Shown here: positions 50,126 through 63,270 of the stretch, in pieces
Numbering within the stretch: the stretch's first letter is position 1
Layout: the number at the start of each line of letters is the position of its first letter
Source of the DNA: Halomonas llamarensis
GTDB taxonomy: Bacteria; Pseudomonadota; Gammaproteobacteria; Pseudomonadales; Halomonadaceae
DNA length: 64,000 bases
Assembly: GCF_023555005.1 (NCBI RefSeq)
Contig: NZ_JAMJPJ010000016.1
Coordinates: 1-64,000, forward strand
Reading direction: 5' to 3'
Translations under genes and position numbers: made by a program
Notes under the pieces: model-generated
What the model was told of the DNA's origin: nothing
The model's input: only the letters and a program-made list of their open reading frames with translations
The model's database searches: none

Positions 50126-53100
50126 TTAGGCTTCGCTGTCGCTCTCAGCAAGGTCGACCAGCTCGCGCACGGCCACGGCAAACAGCGCAAAGCCGCTTTC
50201 GCTACCGCTACGTACCTCCTCAATCAAACGGCACCAGCGGCCATGCAGCTTGTCGTGCTGTTCAAGCCACTGCGCCACCCGCTCCTCAGGGGTACGGCTT
50301 CCCGCGTCTAGCTTCAACACGCTGGCCGTGAGTGCCAGCTGCTGGCGGTCGATATCATCGCGAAAGGTTTCCCGCGCCTGCGCCTGCCAAGCGTCACGCA
50401 CGCCGAGCCGAGTCACCTGTTGAATCATCCACGGTAGCTCCAAACGGCTACCGATTTCATAAAACACTTCAGCCACACGCTGGGGTTTTTCGTTGACAAG
50501 GCGCGCTGCTTGGATAATACCTAAGCCAGCATACAAGCTCGGCGCTGCCGCTACGCTTGCTGCCAGCGCGTCAGGCACGCCGGCGTCCAATAGTTCGTCG
50601 CGGCGCACGCGCCACGTATCCAGCTCCTCACCACTTAAGAGCTCACCAATGCCTTCTTGTAGCTGCGCTAAACGCGGAGCGAAATACTCCACCGTATCCT
50701 GTGTCGAAAGCCCCATATGCTGACGTAAGAACCAGCGTGTGGCACGGCGAATCATGCGCATCAGGTCCTGCATCATGCTGTACTGCACCTTGCTTGAGAT
50801 CTGATTATCTAGCGCTTCGATCTCCGCCCATAGCGACGGCAAGTTAAAGCTATCGCGCGCAACGATATAGGCGCGGGCAATATCCGCACGCCCGGCGCCC
50901 GTGGAGTCGATCAAGCGGCGCGCAAACACGATGCCCATGTGATCAACTAAATCATTGGCTACCTGGGTCGCAACGATCTCGCGTTTCAGGCGATGGTCGT
51001 ACATTTCCTGCTTGTAGCGTTCCACCAGCACATTCGGGAAGAGGCGCTCTAGATGACGATGAATATATGGATCATCGGGCACATCAGAGGTAATCAAATC
51101 CCCCTTCAACGTGCTCTTCGCGTAAGAGATCAACACCGAAAGCTCTGGCAGCCTCATGCCTTGATTGCTGCCCGTGCGCTCTTTAAGCACATCATCCGCG
51201 GGTAAAAATTCAAGCTCACGATCAATCTGCCCGGCAGATTCAAGCTCGGTAATAAAGCGCCGATACGGCCCAATACCTTGCTGCGATATTAGCGCGGAAA
51301 GATCCAGCGCCTGCGTCTGGCGATAGTTATCCAGAATCACCAAGCCCGCTACTTCCTCGGTCATATCCGCCAGCAGTTGGTTACGCTGCTTTTCGGTCAT
51401 ATCCCCGCGTTTGACCACTTCATCGATCAGTATTTTGATATTAACTTCATGGTCAGAGCAGTTCACACCACCGGCGTTGTCGATAAAGTCGGTATAGGCA
51501 TAAACTCCTTTGGCCGCTGCTTCCATGCGCCCACGTTGAGTAAAGCCGAGATTACCGCCCTCACCGATCACACGACAATTGAGCTCGTTACCGTTAACAC
51601 GCAGTGAATCGTTTGCTTTATCACCCACGTCAGCATTGGTTTCATCCGAGCCTTTCACGTAGGTACCGATTCCTCCGTTCCAGATCAAATCGACCTTGGC
51701 TTGCAGCATCGCATGAATCAGCTCATTGGGTGCCAACCGCGATTGCGTGATGCTAAAAGCTTTCTGCATTTGCGGGGTGATCGTAATTGACTTGGCGCTA
51801 CGACTGAAAATACCACCGCCTTCCGATATCAAGGATCGATCATAATCTTCCCAGCTGGAACGCGGCATATCAAAGAGGCGTTTGCGCTCAGCAAAGGTGG
51901 CCTCGGCATCCGGCGTCGGGTCAACAAAGATATGCAGGTGATTGAATGCCCCTACCAACTGGATTTTGTCTGACAGCAACATACCGTTACCGAAGACATC
52001 GCCACCCATATCGCCAATACCCACGACAGAAAATTCTTCTCGCTGAGTATCTAGGCCGAGATTACGGAAGTGACGCTTAACCGACTCCCAGGCGCCGCGC
52101 GCGGTGATGCCCATTTTCTTATGGTCGTAACCATTGGCGCCGCCGGAAGCGAAGGCATCGCCTAGCCAGTGGCCATACTCCACGGATATTTCATTGGCAA
52201 TATCCGAGAACGTTGCGGTACCTTTATCGGCCGCCACCACCAAGTAAGCATCGTCGTCGTCATGGCGAACAACGTTTTTTGGCGGTATAACGTGGCCTCC
52301 GTCAAGATTGTCGGTCACATCTAGAAGTGCGCGGATAAAGGTCTTATAGCAGGCGATCCCCTCTTTCTGCAGAGTTTCACGATCGGCATTTTCTGGCATG
52401 CGTTTGCAGACAAAGCCGCCTTTGGCGCCCACTGGTACAATAACGGCGTTTTTTACCTGCTGCGCTTTAACCAGCCCCAGGACTTCGGTGCGGAAATCCT
52501 CCATGCGATCTGACCAACGCAGGCCACCCCGCGCCACCTTGCCGCCGCGTAAATGAACCCCTTCCACACGGGGAGAGCAAACGAAAATCTCAAACGCTGG
52601 GCGCGGCTTGGGCATCCCGGTGACCTTGGAAGGCTCTAGCTTGTATGAGATATAGTCCTTGAAACGTCCATTGTCGCTGAGCTGGTAATAGTTAGTGCGC
52701 AACGTGGCCTGAATCAGCTCCATAAAACGACGCAACAGCTGATCATCATTTAAGCTAGATACGTCGTCTAACTGTGCGTTAATGCGCGCTAGACAGTCGC
52801 TGTTATCCCTATCGGTGCGTTCAGGATCAAAGCGTAAACGGAAGAGCTCAACCAGCTCGCAGGTAATACCGGCATAGTTTGCCAAGGTCGAGGCAATGTA
52901 GTTCTGCGACATACCAAAACGGACCTGCTTAAGATAGCGAGCATAACCGCGCAGCATCGCCACTTCGCGCCAATCAAGGTTGGCGCCGATAATCAGCCGG
53001 TTAAAAGCGTCGTTATCCGCTTCGCCAGCCCAAATACGCTGAAACGCTTCGGTAAACGTCTCACGCATGTCGCTGAGACTGACATCGACCCCGCTATGCT

Positions 53101-54949
53101 CAAGCTCGAAATCGTGGATCCAATAACGCTGCTTGGGCGCATTAATCTCATACGGACGCTCGCCGATCACGCGCAGGCCTAAGTTCTCCATCATCGGCAA
53201 CACATCGGAGAGCGGAATCTGCGAGGCGCGATGGAATAACTTTAAGTTGACACCGCCACCTTGCTCTTCGAGCGGGCGATACAGCGAAAGGGCAAGATCG
53301 TTACCGTTATCCAGCGCCAACAGATGTTGGACGTCAAACACCGCCGTCCGGGCGCTGAAATCCTCGCGGTAGCTGGCAGAATATGCCTCGCAAAAGCGGT
53401 CCATCAACCGATTAGCCTGCTCCTCGCCAAAGCCTTCCACCATGGCCGACTGCAGTTCATCACGCCAGCTACGCGCGAGAAGCGCAATTTTGCTTTCCAG
53501 CCGTTTGATATCGAACTGCCCTGGCTGGTCACCATTAAAGCGCAGAATCAGCTGGATGCGGGCCAATACCGACTCTGACAAATAGGTATTAAAATCGCCA
53601 AAGTGAGCATCCATCTCTTCGCAGAGCAGTTTTTGAATCCGCTGGCGTAAATCCGTCGAGAAAACATCGCGCGGTACAAAGATCAGGCAGGAGAAAAACT
53701 TACCGCTGACATCAGAGCGCACAAACAGCCGTACCTGGCGGCGCTCACGAATGTTAAGAATCCCGAGAGCCGTGCTCGCCAGCGATTCCGTATCAATCTG
53801 GAACAGGTCATCGCGAGGATACACTTCTAACACTTGTAGAAGCTGCTTGCCGTTATGCCCCTGTGGATTAAATCCGGCAATATCCATCACGGCTTTCAAC
53901 TTGCGCCGCAGTAGCGGAATATTACGCGGCGACTCGTTGTAGACGGTAGCGGTAAACAGGCCAAAAAAGCGCCGCTCACCAATGACAGTGCCATCGTCGT
54001 CGTAACGGTCGACGGTAATGTAATCGGGATATGTCGGGCGATGGACGCGGGAATGATGGGCACTTTTGGCGAAAGATAAAAGCTGCGGCATCAGCACATA
54101 ACCGCCGTCTTCATCGACTCCTTCTTCAGAGCGAATCCGCTCGCAATAACGCGGTTGATCGAGACGGAAAACCCCGAGAACGCTATCAGAATCGCGCTTG
54201 AGTTCACCGCCTTGCAAAGTGTATTCGTCATACCCGAGGAAGGTAAAATTATCTTTTACCAGCCACTCAAGAAATGCGATGGCCTCTTCATGGTCGTCCG
54301 GGTCAATTTGCGGTGGGCAAACCTTTTCAAGCTCCTGAATCGTCTTGCGGGTGCGCTCGCACATGGCCTCGTAGTCAATCACAGAGGTGCGCACATCGCG
54401 CAGCACGTCTAACAAGTTATCTTCTATGTCTGTCAGCGCCTGCTGGTCTGTATGGCGGTCAACTTCTATGACAATCAGCGATTCACGCGATGCTGGCGCA
54501 TTGTTATCGCCCGGCGCCGTAACGCGTTGAAGTTGATAGTCGCCATCGCGTTCTGCCGCTATGACAGCGTTTTGAATCGCGTGCACGGTCAATCCCCGCC
54601 GGTTGAGCTCAATGCGCACCGAGTCGACCAAAAACGGCATGTCTTCATGCAACACGGCGACAAACGTATGCGTCGATTGCCAGCCGTGCTCTTCAAAATC
54701 CGGATTAAAGACGCTGACTTTTGGCTGACTGGGGTCGTGATGCTGCAAAAACTGCCAAATCGAGAGCGTCGCGCCATAAAGATCATCCAAGCGCCGGTCT
54801 ATCAAATCCTCCACCGGCACGGTGGCATAAAACTGCCGTGCAAACGCATCAATAGCGGCGGCTCTCGCTGGCTCTAAGCGCGATTGTAGCCGTTCCTGTA
54901 GCTGTTTGAGCAGATCTTGCCGACTCTCTTCAATTGCAATGTAATGCAT
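50126..54949 (-). CDS. gdhB: NAD-specific glutamate dehydrogenase, large (180 kDa) class
   Basis: The 1607-aa enzyme oxidises glutamate to 2-oxoglutarate and ammonia with NAD. The N-terminal half (about 1-700) contains ACT-like regulatory regions, including HEDMPFLVDSVRIELNRRGL near residue 80. The catalytic core follows, with GGLRWSDRMEDFRTEVLGL, VPVGAKGGFVCKR, GIGDMGGDVFGNGMLLS and NLGFTQRGRMEAAAKGVYAY. The C-terminal domain is helical. This class is found in Pseudomonas, Streptomyces and related marine bacteria. It is monocistronic, ending at a strong terminator. Confidence 0.96.
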   Translation of the reverse strand: MHYIAIEESRQDLLKQLQERLQSRLEPARAAAIDAFARQFYATVPVEDLIDRRLDDLYGATLSIWQFLQHHDPSQPKVSVFNPDFEEHGWQSTHTFVAVLHEDMPFLVDSVRIELNRRGLTVHAIQNAVIAAERDGDYQLQRVTAPGDNNAPASRESLIVIEVDRHTDQQALTDIEDNLLDVLRDVRTSVIDYEAMCERTRKTIQELEKVCPPQIDPDDHEEAIAFLEWLVKDNFTFLGYDEYTLQGGELKRDSDSVLGVFRLDQPRYCERIRSEEGVDEDGGYVLMPQLLSFAKSAHHSRVHRPTYPDYITVDRYDDDGTVIGERRFFGLFTATVYNESPRNIPLLRRKLKAVMDIAGFNPQGHNGKQLLQVLEVYPRDDLFQIDTESLASTALGILNIRERRQVRLFVRSDVSGKFFSCLIFVPRDVFSTDLRQRIQKLLCEEMDAHFGDFNTYLSESVLARIQLILRFNGDQPGQFDIKRLESKIALLARSWRDELQSAMVEGFGEEQANRLMDRFCEAYSASYREDFSARTAVFDVQHLLALDNGNDLALSLYRPLEEQGGGVNLKLFHRASQIPLSDVLPMMENLGLRVIGERPYEINAPKQRYWIHDFELEHSGVDVSLSDMRETFTEAFQRIWAGEADNDAFNRLIIGANLDWREVAMLRGYARYLKQVRFGMSQNYIASTLANYAGITCELVELFRLRFDPERTDRDNSDCLARINAQLDDVSSLNDDQLLRRFMELIQATLRTNYYQLSDNGRFKDYISYKLEPSKVTGMPKPRPAFEIFVCSPRVEGVHLRGGKVARGGLRWSDRMEDFRTEVLGLVKAQQVKNAVIVPVGAKGGFVCKRMPENADRETLQKEGIACYKTFIRALLDVTDNLDGGHVIPPKNVVRHDDDDAYLVVAADKGTATFSDIANEISVEYGHWLGDAFASGGANGYDHKKMGITARGAWESVKRHFRNLGLDTQREEFSVVGIGDMGGDVFGNGMLLSDKIQLVGAFNHLHIFVDPTPDAEATFAERKRLFDMPRSSWEDYDRSLISEGGGIFSRSAKSITITPQMQKAFSITQSRLAPNELIHAMLQAKVDLIWNGGIGTYVKGSDETNADVGDKANDSLRVNGNELNCRVIGEGGNLGFTQRGRMEAAAKGVYAYTDFIDNAGGVNCSDHEVNIKILIDEVVKRGDMTEKQRNQLLADMTEEVAGLVILDNYRQTQALDLSALISQQGIGPYRRFITELESAGQIDRELEFLPADDVLKERTGSNQGMRLPELSVLISYAKSTLKGDLITSDVPDDPYIHRHLERLFPNVLVERYKQEMYDHRLKREIVATQVANDLVDHMGIVFARRLIDSTGAGRADIARAYIVARDSFNLPSLWAEIEALDNQISSKVQYSMMQDLMRMIRRATRWFLRQHMGLSTQDTVEYFAPRLAQLQEGIGELLSGEELDTWRVRRDELLDAGVPDALAASVAAAPSLYAGLGIIQAARLVNEKPQRVAEVFYEIGSRLELPWMIQQVTRLGVRDAWQAQARETFRDDIDRQQLALTASVLKLDAGSRTPEERVAQWLEQHDKLHGRWCRLIEEVRSGSESGFALFAVAVRELVDLAESDSEA

Positions 54950-55114
54950 CCATCACCTCGACTACCAAGGCCGTCATCGGCCAAAAAAAAACGAAGAACA
55001 ATAGGCTATTAGGCTATCGTAGCACTGACTTTCACACCAGCTTACGCTAGCGATGCCTATGACCCCAGTCATTTGACGTCTTGCTCATGGCTCATGCCGC
55101 TTATGCATCACGTG

Positions 55115-55178
55115 GTGCTGATATCATGTAGCACTGATATTATGTAGTACTTATATTATGCAGTGCTGATATAGTCAC
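55115..55178. repeat. Four tandem copies of an imperfect 16-bp repeat
   Basis: Units begin at 55115, 55131, 55147 and 55163, with consensus GTGCTGATATTATGTA (two to five changes between copies). The block ends at the trmA stop and lies in the 228-bp gap between gdhB and trmA. Function unknown; AT-rich with dyad character (GATATC, TATATTATG). Confidence 0.88.
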
Positions 55179-56281
55179 TATCGACGTTGCAACATCACCC
55201 CACATTCACAATGATCGGTAAACGGGAACTGATCAAACAGCGCGAAACGCTCAATGCGGTGTGTTTGATTCAGTATGGTCAAGTTTTCGGCTAGCGTCTT
55301 GGGATTACAGGAAATATAGACGATCTGCTCATAGCCGCTCATCTGGTGGCAACTCGCCTCATCCAAGCCAGCACGCGGCGGGTCTACCAACACCGTGGAG
55401 AAATCAAACGTTTCGAGAGCCATCTCGGCCACGCGCCGACCGCCCTTCTCGCCATTTAACGCTTGCGAGAACTCCTCGGCGGACATTCGCGCGACCTGAG
55501 CATTGCCTACATCATTTACTTCAAAATTAACCTTGGCGCTCGCTACTGAGGTGCGTGAAATTTCGGTGGCCAGCACACGGCGAAAATTCGCTGCAAGCGC
55601 CACCGTAAAGTTACCATTGCCACAGTAAAGCTCTACCAAATCGCGGGCTTGGCTCCCAGTAGTGACATCACGCGCCCAGCCCAGCATCTTTTGGCATACC
55701 ACGGCGTTGGGTTGGGTAAAGCTGTTTTCGACCTGCTGGTAATGAAAAGTATGGCCATCCACGCGCAGCTGCTCCCACACGTAATCACGCATCAGCACCC
55801 GGCGCTCTTTGCGTGAGCGGCCGATAATCATAATACCAAGTTCGCGCTCCAATACTCGCGCCTCGCTTTCCCAAGCGTCGTTCAACGGGCGATGGTAAAT
55901 CAACGTCACCAGCGCTTCGCCTGCAAGCGTGGTCAAGAATTCAACCTGAAACAACCGATGACGTAACGCATGGCTTGCCAGAAAGGCGGCTCTCAGCTTG
56001 GGCATTAAGGCATTGATTGCCTCGCCAGCCACCAGATACTGATCTAAGCGCACCACCTGCTTGTTCTTGGGGTTTTCAGGGTCCACTTCAAACATGGCAT
56101 AGAAAAGATCGTCTCCCTCATGCCAAATACGAAATTCGCAACGCTGGCGATAGTGACTAGGCGGTGAGGTAAAAACCTCCAACGGTGGGGGAGAAAACGC
56201 AGAAAAGAGACACTCCAATTCGTCACGTTTATCGGCAAGCTGCTCGTTGTAGCGTTGGGGGTCAACCACGGGAATCGCCAA
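55178..56281 (-). CDS. trmA: tRNA (uracil-5-)-methyltransferase TrmA
   Basis: The 367-aa enzyme makes m5U54 in tRNA. It starts at TTG 56281 with AGGAG six bases upstream. Motifs: DLVELYCGNGNFTVALAANF (SAM site, about 215), VLVDPPRAGLDE, and the catalytic cysteine in IVYISCNPKTLAENL. E. coli TrmA is 366 aa, so the TTG start gives the usual length. RsmB-type fusion is absent. Confidence 0.97.
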   Translation of the reverse strand: MAIPVVDPQRYNEQLADKRDELECLFSAFSPPPLEVFTSPPSHYRQRCEFRIWHEGDDLFYAMFEVDPENPKNKQVVRLDQYLVAGEAINALMPKLRAAFLASHALRHRLFQVEFLTTLAGEALVTLIYHRPLNDAWESEARVLERELGIMIIGRSRKERRVLMRDYVWEQLRVDGHTFHYQQVENSFTQPNAVVCQKMLGWARDVTTGSQARDLVELYCGNGNFTVALAANFRRVLATEISRTSVASAKVNFEVNDVGNAQVARMSAEEFSQALNGEKGGRRVAEMALETFDFSTVLVDPPRAGLDEASCHQMSGYEQIVYISCNPKTLAENLTILNQTHRIERFALFDQFPFTDHCECGVMLQRR

Positions 56282-56344
56282 AGGAGGCTCCTGTTATAGC
56301 GTCTAGGTTTAAGAAATCGTTACAGTCGTTAACGCGATACAGCG

Positions 56345-57166
56345 TTAGTTCTCAAGGGGCAAATTATCGGGGAACACATCATCAAGGGACAGACAGCGTG
56401 GGGCAAAAAAACCGTACGCCGCGAGCCCTGTCTGTAGTAAGGCGGCGGGTGCAGTGGTAAAACAGCGACCATCGTGGCGGTTCGATACGAGCGTATCGGT
56501 CACCTGTCCCACGCGGCGGGCGATCGCATCCCCTGAATCCACCCAGGTGAGCGGTACCGGCGCGTCGGCTTCTAGCCAGGGTTTAAGCAGCGGAAAGTGT
56601 GTGCAGCCAAGCACTACCGTATCCAGCGCCACATTGGCATGTGCTGCTTGCCATAGTGGTGCCAGCGCTGTTGATAGGCGTTTAGCGTTAGGTTTAGCGC
56701 CGCTAATCAACGCTTCCGCTTCGATCACTAACGCATCCGCTGCCACGCGAGTAATACGGCAATCTCGGGCAAAGTTATCAATCAGCTGCTGGGTATAAGG
56801 GCGCCGAACCGTTGCCGTCGTGGCCAAAAGGCCAATATGGCGCGATTGGCTCGCGGCTGCCGCCGGTTTGATCGCCGGCACGGTACCCACGACAGGAATG
56901 GTCAACTCAGCGCGTAGTTGTTCAAGCGCTAACGTGCTTGCCGTATTGCACGCGACCACCAGCACGCTTGGCTGGCAAGCACTGACGGCAGCCCGACAAA
57001 CACGCACAATACGTGCTGTTAGCGTGCGGTCTTCACGCACACCATAGGGTAGCCACGCATTATCGCAGGCATAACAAAAAGCGGCATGGGGGTAATGCTC
57101 GCGCAGTGCGCGCGCCACAGAAAGCCCGCCTATGCCAGAGTCAAAAATTAATATGGGGCCAGCCAT
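56345..57166 (-). CDS. murI: Glutamate racemase MurI
   Basis: The 273-aa enzyme supplies D-glutamate for peptidoglycan. Both catalytic cysteines are visible: VVACNTASTLAL (about 72) and VVLGCTHFPLL (about 180). The N-terminus ILIFDSGIGGLSVARALREH is typical. It lies between trmA and the hemerythrin-like gene, all leftward. Confidence 0.96.
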   Translation of the reverse strand: MAGPILIFDSGIGGLSVARALREHYPHAAFCYACDNAWLPYGVREDRTLTARIVRVCRAAVSACQPSVLVVACNTASTLALEQLRAELTIPVVGTVPAIKPAAAASQSRHIGLLATTATVRRPYTQQLIDNFARDCRITRVAADALVIEAEALISGAKPNAKRLSTALAPLWQAAHANVALDTVVLGCTHFPLLKPWLEADAPVPLTWVDSGDAIARRVGQVTDTLVSNRHDGRCFTTAPAALLQTGLAAYGFFAPRCLSLDDVFPDNLPLEN

Positions 57167-57190
57167 GTTATGCGGTTGCCCTTAAAAACC

Positions 57191-57221
57191 AAAAACGGGG
57201 CTAAGATTGTATCATGCCCCG
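57191..57221 (-). terminator. Terminator of the hemerythrin-like gene
   Basis: On the minus strand CGGGGC (57221-57216) pairs with GCCCCG (57201-57196), followed by five T (57195-57191). It lies between that gene and murI. Confidence 0.87.
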
Positions 57222-57269
57222 AGACAGTGCTGTTTATAGGTTCTGATGTTAGGTGCGGGGTAATAAGCG

Positions 57270-57815
57270 CTAGAGCGGCGGGATTTGAGCACCTCGCAAC
57301 TCCGCGTAAAGCTCTGGGTAAGCCTGCTGAAGACGCTCAAGTTCCTGCTCAGCACCAACGGGTAATGCTTGACGTAACAACGCTAGATCTTCTTCACTAA
57401 AGTGCTTTTCTACCAGCGGAAATAACACCTCACGCTCTCTGCGTAAGTAGGCACGGTGCGCTTCCAGATAGTGCTTCAAATCGTCGGCAAAGCGATCCAT
57501 TGGAACGACACTGTCCATTAAAACCATATCGATATCCGTAGAGAGCTGCGCCAGCCGCGGCTTTAAATCACGATATTCATTGAGCATGTCTTTGACCACC
57601 CCCACATGCTCTGGCGCCCGTTCCTCCAAGCATTCAACGAACTCGCGTTCAAGCGGTGCAGCAAATTTTTCCATATAAGCCAGGATGTGATCCACTACCT
57701 CGCGCATCAACTGGAAATTGGGCCGCTCACTCTTGGCTAAGGTTTTATGCTTAAGCTGCAAGACGTGCAGCATTCGCGCCATATTGGCATGATCCAGACG
57801 CAGTTGATGTAACAT
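57270..57815 (-). CDS. Hemerythrin-like domain protein
   Basis: Start chosen at ATG 57815 with AAGGAG nine bases upstream; the open frame extends further without support. The 181-aa protein is all-helical and has hemerythrin-type residues: LHQLRLDHANMARMLHVLQL (His), VVDHILAYMEKFAAPLEREF, and HRAYLRREREVLFPLVEKHF, which would bind a di-iron site. Such proteins sense or carry oxygen or handle iron or nitric oxide. It is divergent from rarA, with 118 bp between them. Confidence 0.87.
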   Translation of the reverse strand: MLHQLRLDHANMARMLHVLQLKHKTLAKSERPNFQLMREVVDHILAYMEKFAAPLEREFVECLEERAPEHVGVVKDMLNEYRDLKPRLAQLSTDIDMVLMDSVVPMDRFADDLKHYLEAHRAYLRREREVLFPLVEKHFSEEDLALLRQALPVGAEQELERLQQAYPELYAELRGAQIPPL

Positions 57816-57933
57816 TGTGCCTTCTCCTTTGTTATTGCATACGCCCAAGTATTCGCATCCGCTTAACAGTAGCTTGACGCGCCGCTCTTTACCACCGACA
57901 GCCACTCACGCTGTATCGTTCAACGGAGTCTGC

Positions 57934-59268
57934 ATGGATCTGTTTTCATCTTCTACCCCCGCCGACGACGCACCGCTGGCGTTTCGCATGCGCCCCACGT
58001 CCCTTGACGGTTATATTGGGCAACAAGCGCTTGTGGGTCCTGGCAAACCTTTACGCCGCATGGCGGAGTCTGGCGTGGTTCGCTCAATGATGCTCTGGGG
58101 CCCGCCCGGCGTCGGCAAAACAACGCTGGCTGAAATTCTGGCAAACGCTTCAAATGCTCACTTAGAAACGCTCAGTGCCGTGATGGCCGGGGTAAAAGAG
58201 ATTCGCGCGGTGGTTGAACGCGCTCACCAACTGGCCCCTACCGCCGTGATTCTCTTTTTGGATGAGATTCACCGACTCAACAAAAGTCAGCAGGATGCGC
58301 TCTTGCCCCACGTCGAATCTGGGCTTTTAACCCTGATTGGCGCAACGACCGAAAATCCTTCGTTTGAAGTTAACTCCGCACTGCTCTCCCGCGCGCGGGT
58401 TTACGTCTTGAAGCCACTTAGCAAAGACGAACTGATCGCGGTATTGCACCAAGCACTTAAAGATCGCGAGCGCGGATTGGGCCAGCGCGAGATCAAGGTC
58501 GATGAGGAAGTGCTCGCGGTGCTTGCCCACACAAGCGCTGGTGATGCACGCCGAGCGTTAGGCTTATTAGAAACGGCGTGCGACTTTACCCAACTGGAAA
58601 ACGGCCATGAAGTGCTCTATCGAAACGCGCTCGATGACGTCATTGGGCATCAGGCCAGCGCGTTTGATAAACAAGGGGATGCGTATTACGACCTACTCTC
58701 GGCGATTCACAAATCGGTGCGCTCTTCGCGCCCGGATGCCGCGCTTTTATATATGGCCCGATTTATTCAAGGCGGCGGCGATCCGTTAGACGTGGTGCGC
58801 CGGCTGACGGCTATCGCGTCAGAAGATGTGGGTAACGCCGACCCTCGCGCGCTGCCGCTGGTGATTGCCGCCTGGGACGCTTATTTACGCTTAGGCGACT
58901 ATGAAGGCCAACGGGCGCTGGCCCATGCAATCATTCACTTGGCCGTTGCGCCCAAAAGCAACCGCATTGACCAGGCATGGAATGCAGCGCAGCGTTTCGT
59001 CCGCCAACAACCGCAGATTGAGGTGCCCACCTACCTGCGCAACGCCCCTACCAAGCTAATGGAGAGCCTCGGCCACGGCAGTGGCTATCGTTACGCGCAT
59101 AATGAAGACGATGGCTACCCCGCCGGTAGCGCACACAATTGCTGGCCGGAAGGTCTTGTACACGAGAGATTTTATCAGCCCAGCCAATTCGGCCAGGAAA
59201 AGCGTTTTGCTGACATCATGGCCTGGCGCGAACACCGCGACCATGAAACCGATCAAGGCAATAAGTAA
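57934..59268 (+). CDS. rarA: Replication-associated recombination AAA+ ATPase RarA (MgsA)
   Basis: Start chosen at ATG 57934 ([20 protein letters not shown]), the conserved N-terminus; a GGAG lies just upstream. The 444-aa protein acts at stalled replication forks and resembles clamp-loader subunits. Walker A is [12 protein letters not shown] (about 54-62), Walker [17 protein letters not shown], sensor 1 [18 protein letters not shown], and the C-terminal MgsA domain with [17 protein letters not shown]. coli RarA is 447 aa. It faces lolA on the opposite strand with 23 bp between stops, unlike the collinear ftsK-lolA-rarA order of E. coli. Confidence 0.96.
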   Translation: MDLFSSSTPADDAPLAFRMRPTSLDGYIGQQALVGPGKPLRRMAESGVVRSMMLWGPPGVGKTTLAEILANASNAHLETLSAVMAGVKEIRAVVERAHQLAPTAVILFLDEIHRLNKSQQDALLPHVESGLLTLIGATTENPSFEVNSALLSRARVYVLKPLSKDELIAVLHQALKDRERGLGQREIKVDEEVLAVLAHTSAGDARRALGLLETACDFTQLENGHEVLYRNALDDVIGHQASAFDKQGDAYYDLLSAIHKSVRSSRPDAALLYMARFIQGGGDPLDVVRRLTAIASEDVGNADPRALPLVIAAWDAYLRLGDYEGQRALAHAIIHLAVAPKSNRIDQAWNAAQRFVRQQPQIEVPTYLRNAPTKLMESLGHGSGYRYAHNEDDGYPAGSAHNCWPEGLVHERFYQPSQFGQEKRFADIMAWREHRDHETDQGNK

Positions 59269-59291
59269 TAGTGATGCGCACACCAGCGCCG

Positions 59292-59987
59292 TTAACGTCC
59301 TTCGCGAATCACATCGACGTTATCCGGGATATCAAAGATAAAGCGTTGTTCATCAATGGCACCGTTTTGGCGAATGTCACTAAATGCAATCGCGGTACGC
59401 TGGCCGGTACTGTCGGTCATCCAAAGCTCTGTGAGCGTTTCGCCGTTAAAGGTCAAGCTTAACTCCTCAAATAGAGTCTCAGCCGAGAGCGGAATCAGGG
59501 TAAACACTTCTTCGTCACTCTCTTCTTCATAGAAGACGTCATAGCTCTCGGCCAAATCCTTGACGTTGCCTGACAGCAACATCGCGGGGGTGTGGGTAAC
59601 GCGGTCATCAACCCCTTGCACGGTCACTTGCTCAAGATCCGGGTCGTACAGGTAAACCTCTTCCCCGTCAGAAACCACCGTCTGCGCGTAAGGGGCTTCC
59701 ACTTCCCAACGTAAAAGACCGGGGCGAGAGAGCCACATTTCACCATGGGCTTCTTGCAGCCGCTCTCCGCTACCGTCCAAAATGCGCTGCTCGAAAGTGG
59801 CGTGATAGCTTTCCAAAGGGCTGAGACGCTCGGTTAAGCGCTCGGTTGCTGCATCGGCCCAAACCGTTGGCGTCATCACCAAGCCTAATGCACTGGCGGC
59901 CAGCGCCAGGGAGAAAGGGTTGGTCGGCTTTGAAGCCGTCGCCTGGTCTGAATAAACGTCATTGTCGCACATGCCATTGTGAAACAT
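59292..59987 (-). CDS. lolA: Outer-membrane lipoprotein carrier protein LolA
   Basis: Start chosen at ATG 59987 with GGGAGAA nine bases upstream. The 231-aa precursor shuttles lipoproteins through the periplasm from LolCDE to LolB. It begins with an unusually long polar stretch (MFHNGMCDNDVYSDQATASK) before the hydrophobic signal core and likely cleavage after AxA near WADA (about residue 44). Mature features: TFEQRILDGSGERLQEAHGE, LLRWEVEAPYAQTVVSDGEE. The mature length fits E. coli LolA (about 180 aa). Confidence 0.93.
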   Translation of the reverse strand: MFHNGMCDNDVYSDQATASKPTNPFSLALAASALGLVMTPTVWADAATERLTERLSPLESYHATFEQRILDGSGERLQEAHGEMWLSRPGLLRWEVEAPYAQTVVSDGEEVYLYDPDLEQVTVQGVDDRVTHTPAMLLSGNVKDLAESYDVFYEEESDEEVFTLIPLSAETLFEELSLTFNGETLTELWMTDSTGQRTAIAFSDIRQNGAIDEQRFIFDIPDNVDVIREGR

Positions 59988-60128
59988 GGTGTTCTCCCTT
60001 AGCCGCCCGTCTAGCAAATGCTTGTCGGGCTCAATACATGTTGTGCTATCAGACGCGTAATTCGTCAGTAGGTTTCCTCTTAAACGGTGCTTCCTTGGTG
60101 TTTGCACGTTTGCCAGCGATCAATACGA

Positions 60129-63116
<2,988 letters not shown>

Positions 63117-63270
63117 GCGTTTCTCCCTTTCGCACCGACTCGCCATCAATATAATTTTCAAAAACAGTATGTAAACACCACGACGTACCTGACTTGCGAG
63201 ATTGCATCATACCGAGCATCCTTCTGCCGTCACAGGCTTCTCTCGAATCGTCTTGCAATGGGAACATCGC

